Below, in pieces: positions 47,761 to 59,584 of a stretch of 64,000 nt of DNA. The notes under the pieces are model-generated. The model had not been told where the DNA came from. It ran no database searches and worked only from the letters and a program-made list of their open reading frames with translations. The position numbers and the translations under genes are program-made. Position 1 is the first letter of the stretch. Every line of letters begins with the position of its first letter. The DNA is from Protopterus annectens (Eukaryota > Chordata > Ceratodontiformes > Protopteridae), in NCBI RefSeq assembly GCF_019279795.1, contig NC_056743.1, forward strand, positions 624,628,248 through 624,692,247, read 5' to 3'.

Positions 47761-48995
47761 GGGAAAGGCTGGCACAGGTTTACTAGCTATGCCCCCTTGT
47801 GCCAAGATTATAAGGTAATTATCACAGCCACCAGAACCCCTTATCAGCTACTTTAAGGTCCTTAACAAAGGGTGTCCAATCCTACTGTGTAATGTTACGA
47901 TTAATCCAAATGGTAGGTTGACCAAGAGCAAGGCTATTAGGAGTGGCCTGCATGGTATCATCAAATAGATATGCAAGTACGCTAAGAACTTAAATATGTC
48001 TCATAAATATCAGCCACAAAGATAGGGTTAAATATATTTAATAATAAATAATAAAAGAACAAGAGAATACTAAATATGTCTTCACAGTGACATCAGAATT
48101 CAAAATCATAGGAAATATTTAAAACAACATTGTAAGACAGTCTCAAATAAATACATAAAACATCTAATCTTTACTATATTCTTTACTAAATCTAAAATAA
48201 ATTACTGTACCCTAGTTAACTTATTTACACCAAGGCAAGACAGATGTGGTGAGTGGATGTTTCCAGCTGATGCTGCCAGGTCAAAGACAAAATACAAAAT
48301 GCATAGTCACTCTCTCAGAGAGTTCTTAAATTAATATCAAATATTACTGCTGGGACACTTGCAGCTTCACATCACTTTTTGTTACTGGACACCAGCAACC
48401 AGGCTCAACAGCCATTGCTAAAAGCTGCCAGCATTTAGCATCTGCCTGTGAAAATAAATAGCCTTCAGATGTTTGCAACTGCTGGAAGACATAAAACAAT
48501 AAAACACATACAATACAATGCAGAAGGCTCCCTAGTTTTAGACATCCTGTCTCATTGCTGCATTGAAACTAACTTTTATGGTGCAGCTATAAAACAATTT
48601 AATTTCAATCATTTTTTTGAAGTTTTGCAAGTGAACCTTCTATGTTCCAGTTTCTACTGTTTATATATGTTTACACAATTACAATAGCATATACACATTT
48701 CTGTTCTTTTCCAGTAGGGTACACTGTGGATACATCTTTAAGCTCAGTGCTTTACACACATTTCTGTACCAGCAGTTTGACATACACATAACATATCTAA
48801 TACATTTGTAACACAGGCATATGACGCATGTTGACATTCACAAATAACTTATAATTATTTACAAAATTCCAGATAGCTGGGCTGGCAGTGTCTCATTCTG
48901 TCACCTTTCTATATAAATCATATTAATATTCACAAATGACATAATTATTTACAAAACTCAAGCAAGCAGGGCTGGCAATATTTCCTTTTGTGACA
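47415..48995. mobile_element. probable solo LTR (1,581 bp)
   Basis: It starts TGTGATGCCCCAAC and ends TTCCTTTTGTGACA, i.e. TG...CA. It is flanked on both sides by the identical pentamer GAAGT (47410-47414 and 48996-49000), as left by retroviral-type integrase. No gag, pol or env sequence adjoins it, so it looks like an LTR left after recombination between two LTRs. Which superfamily (Gypsy or endogenous retrovirus) cannot be told without an internal region. Orientation is not determined. Confidence 0.65.
47727..47758. repeat. (AC)n microsatellite inside the LTR
   Basis: About 32 bp of AC. Confidence 0.95.
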
Positions 48996-48998
48996 GAA
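48837..48998. repeat. about 95-bp tandem duplication at the LTR end
   Basis: ATTCACAAATAACTTATAAT (48837) and ATTCACAAATGACATAATTA (48931) start two copies. Both contain TTATTTACAAAA then GCTGGGCTGGCAGTGTCTC or CAGGGCTGGCAATATTTCC. Confidence 0.75.
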
Positions 48999-49000
48999 GT

Positions 49001-51999
49001 CATAAATGCTTAGTCCTCTGCCTAACAGTAGGTGGAAAAGGCTTAAGGAAAATCTTCCCAGTGAACTATAGGCTGCTTCCTCATAAGATGAGAAATGATT
49101 AACATTACTGATGCTTTCAGACTAAAATGCTACAACACCTAAGTAAAGGTTATGATTATCTCTGTTGTAGGGTGTACATTGCCAGGAGTATGATGAGTGC
49201 ATTCTGTTTCCTTTCCTGTCCTGGTCCATGCAGAGTAGCCCCGATATGAGAAAACCTGCAAACCACTTAGAACAGTTATTTAACTCATATGTGTACTGAT
49301 TATGTTCAAATACTGCAATCTTGTAAAAAGGGGCTTATTGCCTTCTGAAATATATAGTAACAAAAACTATATGTGATCAGATTGTCAGAATCCATGCTTT
49401 ACCTAACCTGATTAATCTCCTATGTGGCTATTATAAACTTTAAAACTTGTAAAATAGTACTTTCTCATCATTTGATCTACTCTAAAACAAAATGCATTCT
49501 CAGTGTTTGTACTTGTAAACAGCTATAAAAAGTCTGTGTGCCCATGACCCAGATCATGGCTGATGAGAGTCAGTTCTACCTACATGGTTAAGAAATACCA
49601 AATGACAAACAAACAAACATGCAACTAGAATCAAAGTATAATGAGAAAATCATATGCCACTGTTGATGAGTTACAGTCATAAACAGAGACATACTAAAAT
49701 GCCAGGATAAAACTACTAAAAACCATCAAAGTACAGTGGACATATTTAGTCTACTGAATGCAGTCTGGCAGCTTTTCCACTTTTCAGTAATTACATGCAG
49801 AGCTTACAGTGTACCCATACCTTCAGAATACCTCATGAATCTAAAATCAGTGATTTTTTTTATATTCAGAGTAAATGTATCTTGCAGCATGACAATACTA
49901 AATGCAGTCGAATGAAAGCAAAAATGCAATTGTTGTATGAATTAACCTAAATAAAATATCTTACAGGGGCAACAGTTCGAACTACATTCAGGCGACTAAA
50001 TATACAAGCAATTCATATCTGTCCAGTGTACTATAAAAATCAGATCTGGCATTTACTTAAGAAAGCACATTTGCCTCTTTTATAATTGGGCTGATAGGCA
50101 CCCCCTGGCAATCCTTTAAAATACCAATTAATAAAGGCTGGTGGTGCACAGATAATGCATTTGTGTTTACCACTGGTATTTGGGACTGAACAGTGGAACA
50201 TATGCCTGAGTGCTGACAGATTTGAGATGAGATTGAACAAATGATAGCTGTCCTCTCAATGTTGGAAGGTTGAATTAAGTGAGTGACTGATCCTAGGTAC
50301 AGCCAAAAGGGTGGTGTAATCTACTGGACTCCCATACTATGACTGATGCTTTGGTGCCCAGATGCATGAAGAACCACTCATCTGCATGACAGCAGTGTGA
50401 GGGAATTATTTTTGGGAAGATGATAAGTAAAGGATGATCATATTGTGACACTCAACAAAGATTTAGTAACTAATACTCTTGCTACTACAGGAAATACATG
50501 GGTAGAATGACAGCCAGGTCAATCCCATAATACCCGAATAAGCTAGGGTAAAAGGTGAAAAATATACAGCTAAAAATAAAATGGCCATCAGGCTGGTAAA
50601 GTAAGGAAACTACTCATCTTGAGAAGACATCCCTGTAGTAATGATGACAATGATAAAGGAGTGCAGATTGTTCTGCGCTGATTATACAATGAGAAGGGGC
50701 AACAAAAAGTTTCCTGCATGGTAGAGGGAAATCTAAAGGTAGCACATGACACCAGATATCACAGACCATCTAAATATAAATTGATTCTCTGAGGCATAGT
50801 TGTCACCATGTATTAGAAATTCAGATCTCCAGTCCAGCCCTGTGGTGCAGAGGCACAAAGCCCTTACTACTCCCTAGATGACCAGTGTCAAACTAATGGC
50901 ATGGGCACTGGAGGGACTGGATCTGGGGAATGGGAGTGAGTGGCCGAAGATGGCTCATCCATCCTGGGGGATGTAGGCTGTTTAGACTCACTGCAATAGC
51001 AGCATTAAGTGCTGGGTGATTCTTGCTGCATGCGGTATACCACTTACGCAGGGAGTTGTACATGCAGGGTTTCAGACATGTACCTCCCATAGGCAACTTG
51101 ATTTTCTGCTGCAGGGTGGAAGGGGGTTAGGGGACACTCCCAGCAGTATGATCCTGCACCAGCATTCTTGATCTCTTCATCGGCATTAGACATGGGTCGG
51201 GTTGAGTGCAGGGAAGGCTAAGGCAGGTCCAGTAGAGCTGGTGAACGAAGAGAAGAACAGGTAGAAGCTGACCGTCAGTTGTAGAGAGGGAGAGCAAAAC
51301 AAATTGCCAAATAAAATACAATGAAAAACATTTTCATATTTCTAATGCAGTTTTACTGATCTCATTAGCAACTATTTAGTAACTATTTATTCTGGTTTGT
51401 TTCCTGATGCAGACACTTCTTTTTAAATGTCCCCACTATTACTCAGGTACTACCAGATTAGTTCATAGCATTACGCCAGACAGCTAGTGGAGGAAACAAA
51501 AATATAAGTATAACTTAATCTGCACGAAGATTGACCATGTTTACTTACAGCATACAACTAGTAGCATTGGGGAAGCTGTACAGTTGTGAGTTATGCCAAG
51601 AAACAAAACAGTATGCTGCTTCTGAAATAAAATGAAAGGCAAGCACATTGCAAACAGGTGATTAACTTCACTGCATTTTGAAGCAAGATTGCAGGTTTGG
51701 GTTAGACATTCAGGGCTAGAGCTAGAGAAGACGTGTTAGCTTTAGAGTTAGGGAGGAAGTTTTTGGGTGACAGTTATGGATGGAGTTTAGGGTTAGAATT
51801 AGTGAGGGAGTTTTAATATTAGGGAGGGAGTTCTTTGATTATGGTTAAGAATGGAGTTTTGGGATTATGTTTAAGGGTAGAGAGGGTCTGTTCACATAGT
51901 AGATTTAAATGTCATTGGTTACTCTACTGACAGCAAGTATGTGCAACTGATCTCTGCATTGCAAAACATAAATACATAAACAAACTACTCCTGCATGCT
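49001..51999. other. unassigned sequence
   Basis: No gene, RNA or transposon recognised. A G-rich degenerate stretch, with GAGTTAGGG-like and GGGAGTT-like words repeated at about 51700-51880, is the only pattern seen. Confidence 0.5.
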
Positions 52000-54103
52000 A
52001 TAGGATCACAGGATCATAGGAAGTTACTAGGCTATTGGCCCTGAGCCCCTTGTAAGCCTAGCCAACAGTTTAGCCCATGTTTAGACAAGTCAGCACCCGA
52101 CGCCCCTGTCCAGCAGGGACACAGGTGGAATCCCAGGGGTGTATTTTCTGTTTCCCATCCAGTTATCCAGGTTGTGTTTAAAAAGGGATAATGAGGTACC
52201 CTGCTTATCATGGAGAGGGAGTCTATTCCACAGATGGGGGAGTCTCTGGGACACAGATCTGTCCTGCCAACAAGTCATATTAACGTCACAGCCCAGGTTG
52301 AGGTCGAGCGTGTGGGTTACTCAAGTGAAGCTTGACTTGCAAATATGCAGCAGTCCCTTCAAGGCAGGTTCTGAGATTGCTTTGTATACCAAACAGAGGT
52401 CGCCTCTGAGGAGTCTGTATGAAACTGAGTAGAGGGATAGGGCTTTTAGCCTATGTGGAAGATAGGTATTTGAGGCCCTGGATTCTCCTGGAGAGAAACC
52501 TCTGTGGTCTCTCCTGCTGCTGCATGTGCTTTGTGAGGTACATGCCGAAATGGGCATTGTATTCAATAACAGGCCTTATAAGGGAAGAATACAGGGATAT
52601 TATTACCTCCTTGTCCCTGGATGGGATACCATTACTTATAAGGTGGGCCATGTAGAAAGCTTTCCATACAGTGGCGGCAATATGGGGGTCAAACGTCAGG
52701 TTGCTATCAACCTGGATGCCAAAATCCCTCACGGCTGATTGCATGTTTAGGATGTTGTTATTAATGTGATAATTTTTGGGGATGTCATTTTCCCCAAAGG
52801 GGATGATGATGCATTTTTTTGATATTCAACTTGAAGCCATGTTTCTGGCACCAGTCATTTGTTTGGGTGAGACCCTTTTGGAGGATGTCTACATCATTAG
52901 GGGAATTGATGACAGTGCCCAGCTTGCAATCAGCTGCAAACTTGGTCAGCCATAGCCCATTGGTTTTGGCCTGCACCTCAGAAAAATATATCCCAAATAA
53001 CAGAGGCCCCCAAGACCAATCCCTGGGGTACGCCACTCGTTATGGGTCTACTACTTGAGGTGGCTTCCCCTATTTTGACTAGGTTTGTTCTATCAGTGAG
53101 TCAGTTTGCTACCCATCTGGTAACATATGGATTGATGCCTAGTTGAGAGATTTTATCCATTATGCTTGACTGGGGAATAGTGTCAAAGGCTTTGGCGAGG
53201 TCAGGGTAGGCAGTTTGCACCATCTTCCCCTCATCCATGGCTTGGTGACTGCCTCAAAGAAATTAACCAAATTTAACAGACATAACCTCCCCTTGATGAA
53301 GCCAAACTGTGTGGGATCAAGTGTTTGGAGGTTGCCAATGTCCTCATTAATGAGGTCCATGATAATCGGTTTCATAGCCTTGCAGTTCAGGCTAGTTAGG
53401 CTGATGGGTCTATAATTTTACTAGATCGATGGATGCTCCACAAGGGATGACAGTGGCTGTCCTCCAATCAGCTGGGACAAAGTCGATACTCAGGCTTTGG
53501 TTGACTAGGGTGCCTAATGGTGCTGCAGGTTCCTGCCTGAGTTCATGTAGGATGCAGCCTGGGATGTTATTGGGTCCCATGGAGGCTGCATTTGTTTGCC
53601 TTTGAGAGGGCAGTAATGACCTGTTCCCTAGAGATAAGGGGAGTGGGGCAGTTACTGGGGATGCCCTGATTTACTGATGGAGGGGACAGTGGGGTGAAGT
53701 TTTCACTGAATCTGTTAGCCAGCAAGTTTGGCTATATCTACGGCATTTGTGTATGTGGTGTCCTTAACCACCAGTTCTGAGCAGATCTGGGTGCATGCTT
53801 TGAGACTGCAGGCATATGTGAAGATATCCATATGACTGTCTCTAGTAGATGTGGCCAATTTGGACTCAAAGTTTGCTTTGGAGAATTTCACTAGTTCTCT
53901 TATTTGCTTGTTCAGGCTAAGGAAAGATTGCTTCCAATTGGGCATCTGCTTCTTCTTGGTCCTGGACAGCAATTTTTTCCTTTTGTTATAGAATTTATTT
54001 ATTGCAGATGTCCACCAGACACGTTTCCTCTTCCTTGCAGAGTATGGTTTTGTCCTGTTGGGCATTCCTGATTCCATGCATCAATAAAAATGCTTGTATA
54101 GTA
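52000..54103 (-). mobile_element. LINE-A copy 3, 3' half (RT and 3' UTR)
   Basis: The 3' end is at 52000 (reverse of ATAGGATCACAGGATCATAG). The coding blocks on the minus strand are: connector 54077-53715 (RKRKRVWWTSAINKFYNKRK), RT 53375-53160 (TLDPTQFGFIKGRLCLLNLV), 53036-52785 (LLFGIYFSEVQAKTNGLWLT, then KFAADC, where FADD has become FAAD) and C-terminus 52744-52321 (VDSNLTFDPHI, RPVIEYNAHFGMYL). The connector is cut at about 54103 by copy 2 and its missing N-terminal side is at 57292-58900. Confidence 0.85.
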
Positions 54104-54866
54104 CATAGGTTCACAGGTTCATAGGTGTTTACTAGGCTAATGACCACAAGGGCCTTTTTAAGCCTAGCCATGCATCCCAAATCTCTGACAAGTTCTGATA
54201 CCCTTGATAATTGTAAGCATGGGCCTGAGAGATGAACCATTTACAGGTTACCTGTTTACGTCAGAAACACAGGTGCCAGACCAGGGATACATTTCTGGTT
54301 TCCCATCCAATTGTCCAAGTTGCACTTGAATTGGATTAGGGAGGAACTCTGCTTCACATGGATGGGGAGCCTGTTCCATAGATAGGGTGAACTCTGGGAT
54401 ATATACCTATCTCTCCAGCAGCTCCTATTTATTAGGCAAGGTTTAAGTCTTTAGAACAGGTAATTCTGGTACTGTTTGTTTTGTGGATATGCAGGAGGTC
54501 CAACAGAGTGGGGTCTGACAATGCCCTGTATGCCAGGCATAGATCTCCCCTCAAACGCCTGTAGGAGACAGACTACAGAGATAGGGCCTTGAGGCAGTCT
54601 GCATAAGACATATTACGTACACCCTGTATTCTTTTTGTGAAGAACCTCTGTGGACGTTCCAGTTGTTGGATATGCCTGGTTAGGTACATACCAAAGGGGG
54701 CATTGTACTCAATGTTAGGTCAGATGAATGCCAAATACAGTGGAACAATAACTTCCTTGGACTGAGATGCCATACCTTTGTTTATAAGCTGTGCAACATT
54801 GAATGATTTCCTCACCACTGTAGACACATGATGATCAAAGGCTAGATTACTATCTATGTGTGTCCC

Positions 54867-55520
54867 TTAGTCCCTGACTACTGGGTCAACTCTAAGGGGT
54901 GTGTTGTCAATGTGATAGTTACCATGGATGGATGACTTCCCAAAGGATAATATTATGCATTTACTGGCATGTAGTTTTAGTCCATGACTCTGACAATAAT
55001 TGTTTGTCTGTATCAGCCCCTCCTGGAGAACATTTGTGTCAGAGTGAGATTCAATGACAGCTCCTAATTTGCAATCATCTGCAAATTTAGTCAGCCAGAG
55101 ACCACTGACATTGACCTTGACTTCTGAGAAGTAAATGCCAAAAAGGAGTGGTCCAAGGACTGATCTCTGAGGGACTCCACTTGTGAATGGCCTCTTTGTA
55201 GCGGTGGAGTACACAATTCTAATTCCCCGGGTCCTGTCTGTGAGCCAGTTGGCTATCCACCGGGTGACAAACGGGTTTGTACCTAACCTCTTGAGTTTGT
55301 CAACAACGCCCAAGTGGCGTACTGTGTCAAATGCCTTGGCCAGATCAAGGTAGGCAGTGTGAACAATTTTGTCCTCATCCATTGCTCTGGTGACCTTCTC
55401 AAAGAAGTCCACGAGGTTGAGTAGGCATGATCTGCCCTTGACGAAACTAAACAGGGTTGGATCCAGTGTCTGGAGGTTTACTATATCTCTTTTGGTCATC
55501 TCCATGATAATTCTTTCCAT
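54867..55520 (-). pseudogene. LINE-A copy 2 reverse transcriptase, 217 open codons
   Basis: The clearest RT of the LINE-A family here. It contains TLDPTLFSFVKGRSCLLNLV, VHTAYLDLAKAFDTVRHLGV (motif A with D), TSGVPQRSVLGPLLFGIYFS (motif B, with the usual Q-G changed to Q-R) and LTKFADDCKLGAV (motif C, FADD intact). ILSFGKSSIHGNYHIDN follows. The frame stops at 54867 before the thumb, which continues in other frames to about 54420. Upstream, one frameshift separates it from the fingers. Confidence 0.85.
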
Positions 55521-55918
55521 GACTTTACATATAAGACTAGTGAGATTTATGGGTCTTTAGTTTCCAGGGTCTGTAGATGGCCCATATTTGTGCAGAGGGA
55601 TGACTGTTGCCTTTCTCCATTCATGATGCATGAAGCCTGTTTGGAGGCTACAGTTAAATAGTAATTCCAGAGGCCATGATAGGTCAAGTTTCATGCTATT
55701 TAGAGGGTATCCTGGGATATTGTCTGGGCCCATTGATGCAGTGTTCTTGGTATTAGAGAGAACATAGTGATGGTACGGGGACTTAAATTTGATGATATTT
55801 CCTGAGGGAAGGTTGAGGGGGAAAGAGGAGTAAAGTTGGAGCTGAATTTATCAGCCAGGAGGTTTGCTATATCTTCTGGCTCTGTATAGATGGCTCCATT
55901 TACAATGCGCTCTGCACA

Positions 55919-57000
55919 CTATTGTGTATTGCTTTTGAGGTTGCGGACATAGCTAAAGAATGCTTTGTGGTTGTCAGATTTGGCTTTGGTAGACTTTATT
56001 TGTCCTCTAAGTTGTTTGTTTAGTTTGATGAGAGTGCTTTTATCCTGCTGGGTGCTGCACCTCCTAAATTTTGCCATGATTTTCTTCCTCCTGTTATACA
56101 TCCAACTGATTTTGTGATTCTACCAGGGTTGCTTGTTTTTTGAGTTAGTTCTGTACTTCTTCCTGGTGGGTACAGCTGCCTCTATGCAGCTATTCACATG
56201 CTTGTACAGGGTTTCTGTGAACAGTTCTGCATAGGCAGAAGTGTTCTCAGGGTTTATAGGGGCTTGAAATTTAGCCAGGTTTTCACTTAATAGAAGGAAG
56301 TTAGCCTTAAAATAGTTCCTGAATATTCCTGGTTTAGCTGGGGGTTCAGGTTTTATTTTTACTTCAAAGGAGGCCATTTTGTGGTCTGACCTTACCAGGG
56401 ACAACATTACAGTAGGGGATGTGCAGCACTCTCCCATATTAGTGAGGACCAGATCCAGTATGGTTGCACCCCTGGTTGGTGTATTGATTATTTGGTCTAG
56501 GGAGTTTGTGTTTCCAAAATCCAGGAATCTCTGCACATGTATGTTTGAGGTCGTATAGGATTCCCAGTTAATAGTTGAGTAATTAAAGTCCCCCATGAAT
56601 ATGGTATTGGGTTGGATGGTTAATGTTTCTTATAAGTCTAAATACATGGTATGGGTTTCCTGGATCATAGAGGGAGACCTATAGCTTGCAAGGAAGTGGT
56701 ATTGGATTTTACCTATGGTGATTTGAACATGGAGCAACTCAAGTGCCTTGTCCTGTTTGACCAGCCTTGAAGTATATTTATTTTTGCTGTAAATAGACAC
56801 ACCTCCACCTTTAGTCCCTGCCTGTGAAGTAGCTGGTCTAAATGTGTAGAAGGCATTATAACCCTGCACTGCTGGTGTGCTATCCATGACTTTAAACTAT
56901 GTCTCAGAGACCGCACAGATATCAGCATTCTCTAGGGTAAAGACTGCTTCCAGGGAGTGGATTTTTTTTTATTTAGGCTCCTAGCATTGAGCAGTAACAC
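55919..57000 (-). pseudogene. LINE-A copy 2 AP endonuclease and connector
   Basis: Minus-strand frames 56928-56630 (TFRPATSQAGTKGGGVSIYS, LVKQDKALELLHVQITIGK, LASYRSPSM) and 56596-56120 (MGDFNYSTINWESYT, LDQIINTPTRGATILDLVLT, SLVRSDHKMASFEVKI) give all late endonuclease blocks, with GDFN and SDH intact. The connector AAVPTRKKYRTNSKN runs on through 56101-55919. One frameshift lies between the two endonuclease frames near 56610 and one stop near 56118. The family nicks target DNA for primed reverse transcription. Confidence 0.82.
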
Positions 57001-57100
57001 CTTTAGATTTTCTTGGTTTGATTTGCCATGTTGTAAGTACTTTCAGCCTGGCATTGCCCAAAAAAGGCACCATGGGGGAAGAAAATGTTTTGGCTAATAT

Positions 57101-57291
57101 TCAAAAGCCTAGAGGGGAGAGGTGCAGACCATCCCTGACAAAGCAGTGTGGTCTGTTGACCATCTCCTTCCATGCTGACAAATATTGCACCCCCTTAGAA
57201 TGACACCAGAAACTAAGCCAATTATTAAAGTCAATCATCTTTTTTTTGTATTGTGGCATCATCCTTGGAGAAGGTAAAATGCTGCTCAAAG
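57101..57291 (-). pseudogene. LINE-A copy 2 ORF1 C-terminal remnant
   Basis: A 62-codon frame with ILPSPRMMPQYKKKMIDFNN, then WLSFWCHSKGVQYLSAW and VRDGLHLSPLGF. This is the C-terminal end of the SGNH-like ORF1 (the 'D.LHLS..G' block IV/V containing D and H). The copy is truncated immediately upstream. Copy 3 repeats the same block at about 58140-58300. Confidence 0.75.
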
Positions 57292-57395
57292 TAGGACACT
57301 GGTGCTAGTTCCTACAGAGGGGTCTGTGAAGTTATTTATACCATCCCTCAGGAGGTTTCAATCACCTTTGGAGAAGTTTTTTTGTTTGACCGTAG

Positions 57396-58060
57396 CTAGA
57401 GGGGGGTTGGGGGAGATGGTGACTTTGTTTTATGGTCGGATATTACCAGGGAGGATGATACTATAGGGGTGCTGCAGTGGTTACTCATGTTGGTTAATAC
57501 CAAGTCCAAGATATTATCACCTCTTGTGGGGGTATCGACTAGCTGTTCCAAGGCATTTGCATTGATAAAATTGAGGAATCTCTGGGCATTTGTGTTCTGG
57601 AATGAGTAGTTCTTCCAGTCTGTGTTTGCATAGTTAAAGTCGCCCACGTTCAGGGTAAAGGGTTGACTCTTGATAGAGTCAAAGAGATCCAGATAGGCAG
57701 AGTGGGCATCTTGAGTCAAATTTGGGGGCCCATGCTTTGAATGGGGTCTTGTCAATGGTTAACTGCACTTGGAGTGTCTCATTTGCATCATACTGATTGA
57801 CCAGCCTGGAGGTGTGTGTGTCTTTAATATATTTTGAAACTCCACCTTCTTTGGCTTTGCTACCCACAGTTTGGGGTCTGAATGTATGATAGGATGAGTA
57901 ACCAGTAAGGCTGGGGTGATCTCCACAGCTTTGAATCAGTTTCTGTGACCGCGCAAATGTCAGCATCTTCTAGGGTTAAGAATGCTTGCAATGAGTGCAG
58001 TTTCATGTTTAGACTCCTAGCATTTAGCAGCATGACCTTTAATTTGCATTTTGTTGACAT
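57396..58060 (-). pseudogene. LINE-A copy 3 AP endonuclease (broken)
   Basis: The frames 58060-57860 (KLKVMLLNARSLNMKLHSLQ, DADICAVTETD, with the catalytic N and E), 57966-57679 (TFRPQTVGSKAKEGGVSKYI, RLVNQYDANETLQVQLTIDK) and 57755-57396 (LNVGDFNYANTDWKNYSFQN, LEQLVDTPTRGDNILDLVLT, VISDHKT) cover the whole domain. Catalytic GDFN and SDH are intact but two frameshifts separate the pieces. Confidence 0.82.
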
Positions 58061-58139
58061 TTGTATGTTGGTAGTTTTGACCTCTTCCCTTTTCCTAAAA
58101 AAGGCACTATGGGGGTGGTAAGAGCCTTTGCCAGAAGCC

Positions 58140-58628
58140 TGAAGCCCAAGTGAGACAGATGCAAGTCATCTCTGGCAAAGCATAGTGGTCCATCCATCAT
58201 ATCTTCCCAGGCTGTCGGGTACTGGATCCCCCTGGAATGAAACCAGAAACTAAGCCAATTGTTAAAGTCAATCGTATTCTGTTTTTATTAAGGCATCATT
58301 CTGGGTGATGGTAGAATGCTGCTTAAGGCTAGGGACATATTTGCCTGGGACACATATTCAGCAAGCTCAATCATGTCTCTCTTCATATAGTCCAGGGAGG
58401 TATGTCTCAAGTCATTCATGTCAACATGGATGATGACAGAGTCATAGCAGTACCTGTTGTTGAGAGACTTGAGTGCATGTCTAATATGGTGGATTCTGGC
58501 ACCAGACAAACAACTAACCGTGACTTTCTCCTTATCCATCCTGGTGAGAAGCACATCTGTGTGTCTCACAATGGAGTTTCCTATAATATGATGGGTTTAT
58601 GTTCAAGCCTTAGTGGCTGTGAAAGACA

Positions 58629-58694
<66 letters not shown>

Positions 58695-58895
58695 ATGCAT
58701 GGTATGTGGTGTGGAGGGTTGTGGAGTTTGCATGTGTTTTTGCCTCAGAGGCCTCCTTTGTTTGGGTATTTTTTTGTTAAGAACCTCCACATATGTGGGT
58801 GTGTGTTGTATAAGTGTGGGTGGTGTTTGAGGTGTAGTGATTGGGTTATCAACCTTCTCAGTGCCAGATATACTGGCTTGTGAGGGAGAGAGCAT
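58140..58895 (-). pseudogene. LINE-A copy 3 ORF1: Pro-rich linker, Thr-His tract, SGNH-like domain
   Basis: The linker frame 58895-58581 reads TPQTPPTLIQHTPTYVEVLN, a basic stretch, then Thr-His repeats from the microsatellite. The domain frame 58569-58288 gives RHTDVLLTRMDKEKVTVSCL, SGARIHHIRHALKSL, VIIHVDMNDLRHTS (block III, here DMND instead of GTND) and SSILPSPRMM. A stop separates linker and domain. Esterase activity of such ORF1 proteins is established only for related elements; nothing functional is claimed here. Confidence 0.75.
58633..58691. repeat. (TG)n microsatellite within LINE-A ORF1
   Basis: A pure TG tract of about 59 bp at the linker/domain boundary of copy 3 ORF1, the position where copy 1 has its 27-bp array. 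Confidence 0.96.
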
Positions 58896-58900
58896 AAACT

Positions 58901-59584
58901 CTAGGTTTCTAATTTAATTGCATTTCTCCCAAATTGTGTTCCTAGGTAGTAGTAGTAGATGCCCATGTACACAAGGCACTTGGTACACTGTCTCAGGATG
59001 CCCATATCAACCAGACTGGCAGGAGAAACCGTAGGTAATTGTCCATCCATATTTGTCAGAATCTGAGGGAGAGAGTCCTGGGAGAGCTAAGGGGTAGGCC
59101 TAAAGTCCAAGTGTTTAAATCAAAACTAAGAGGCTTAGAATAACACAATTTAAACAGGCTATAAACAATCAGTTATAAATGCAGCAGAAAAGATGCAACT
59201 GAATACTTTAGAGAACAAGCAGCAGAAAAGCAAGATGAAGTAAGAGAGTAGGAGGAGGAAGCACAAATACAGTAAAAGCAGCTGAATAAAAAATCTACTG
59301 CTTTCCATTTTACAGCACACTCCCACAATACCAAACAGATGTCTGAACGCACGGCAAGTCCTACCACTACTATGTGAGAGAAATTTTAAATTTGAGACAA
59401 TACTCCATGTGACCAACACTCACATCTACTACATTTTAAATAAAATGATGTAAATGCAGCACAGACTTTTATCTTTCTACTACTTATAACTCCCGACGAA
59501 GGAGTCACTGGATTACTGATGTACTACTACTAATACTACAACAAATGGACTGAGGCAGCCCTAAATGCTTTATCCCAAGCACGT
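58901..59584. other. unassigned, possibly the 5' part of LINE-A copy 3
   Basis: Minus-strand translation near 58920-59050 has several Cys and His residues, compatible with the ORF1 N-terminal finger, but it is broken by stops. Beyond 59100 nothing is recognised. Confidence 0.35.

Larger units (their letters stand above)
54104..57291 (-). mobile_element. LINE-A copy 2, 5'-truncated, inserted within copy 3
   Basis: It runs from the 3' end (reverse of ATAGGTTCACAGGTTCATAG) at 54104 through C-terminus, RT, connector and endonuclease to the last part of ORF1 (57289-57101), where it is truncated. Copy 3 sequence lies on both sides and its connector is continuous across the site if copy 2 is ignored. 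It is the younger of the two by nesting. Confidence 0.87.
57292..58900 (-). mobile_element. LINE-A copy 3, 5' half (ORF1 and endonuclease)
   Basis: Separated from its 3' half (52000-54103) by copy 2. It contains ORF1 linker with a (TG)n tract, the SGNH-like domain, and the endonuclease to just after the SDHK block (57400). The 5' boundary is uncertain. Cysteine-containing sequence upstream to about 59050 may belong to the ORF1 zinc finger. Confidence 0.8.
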
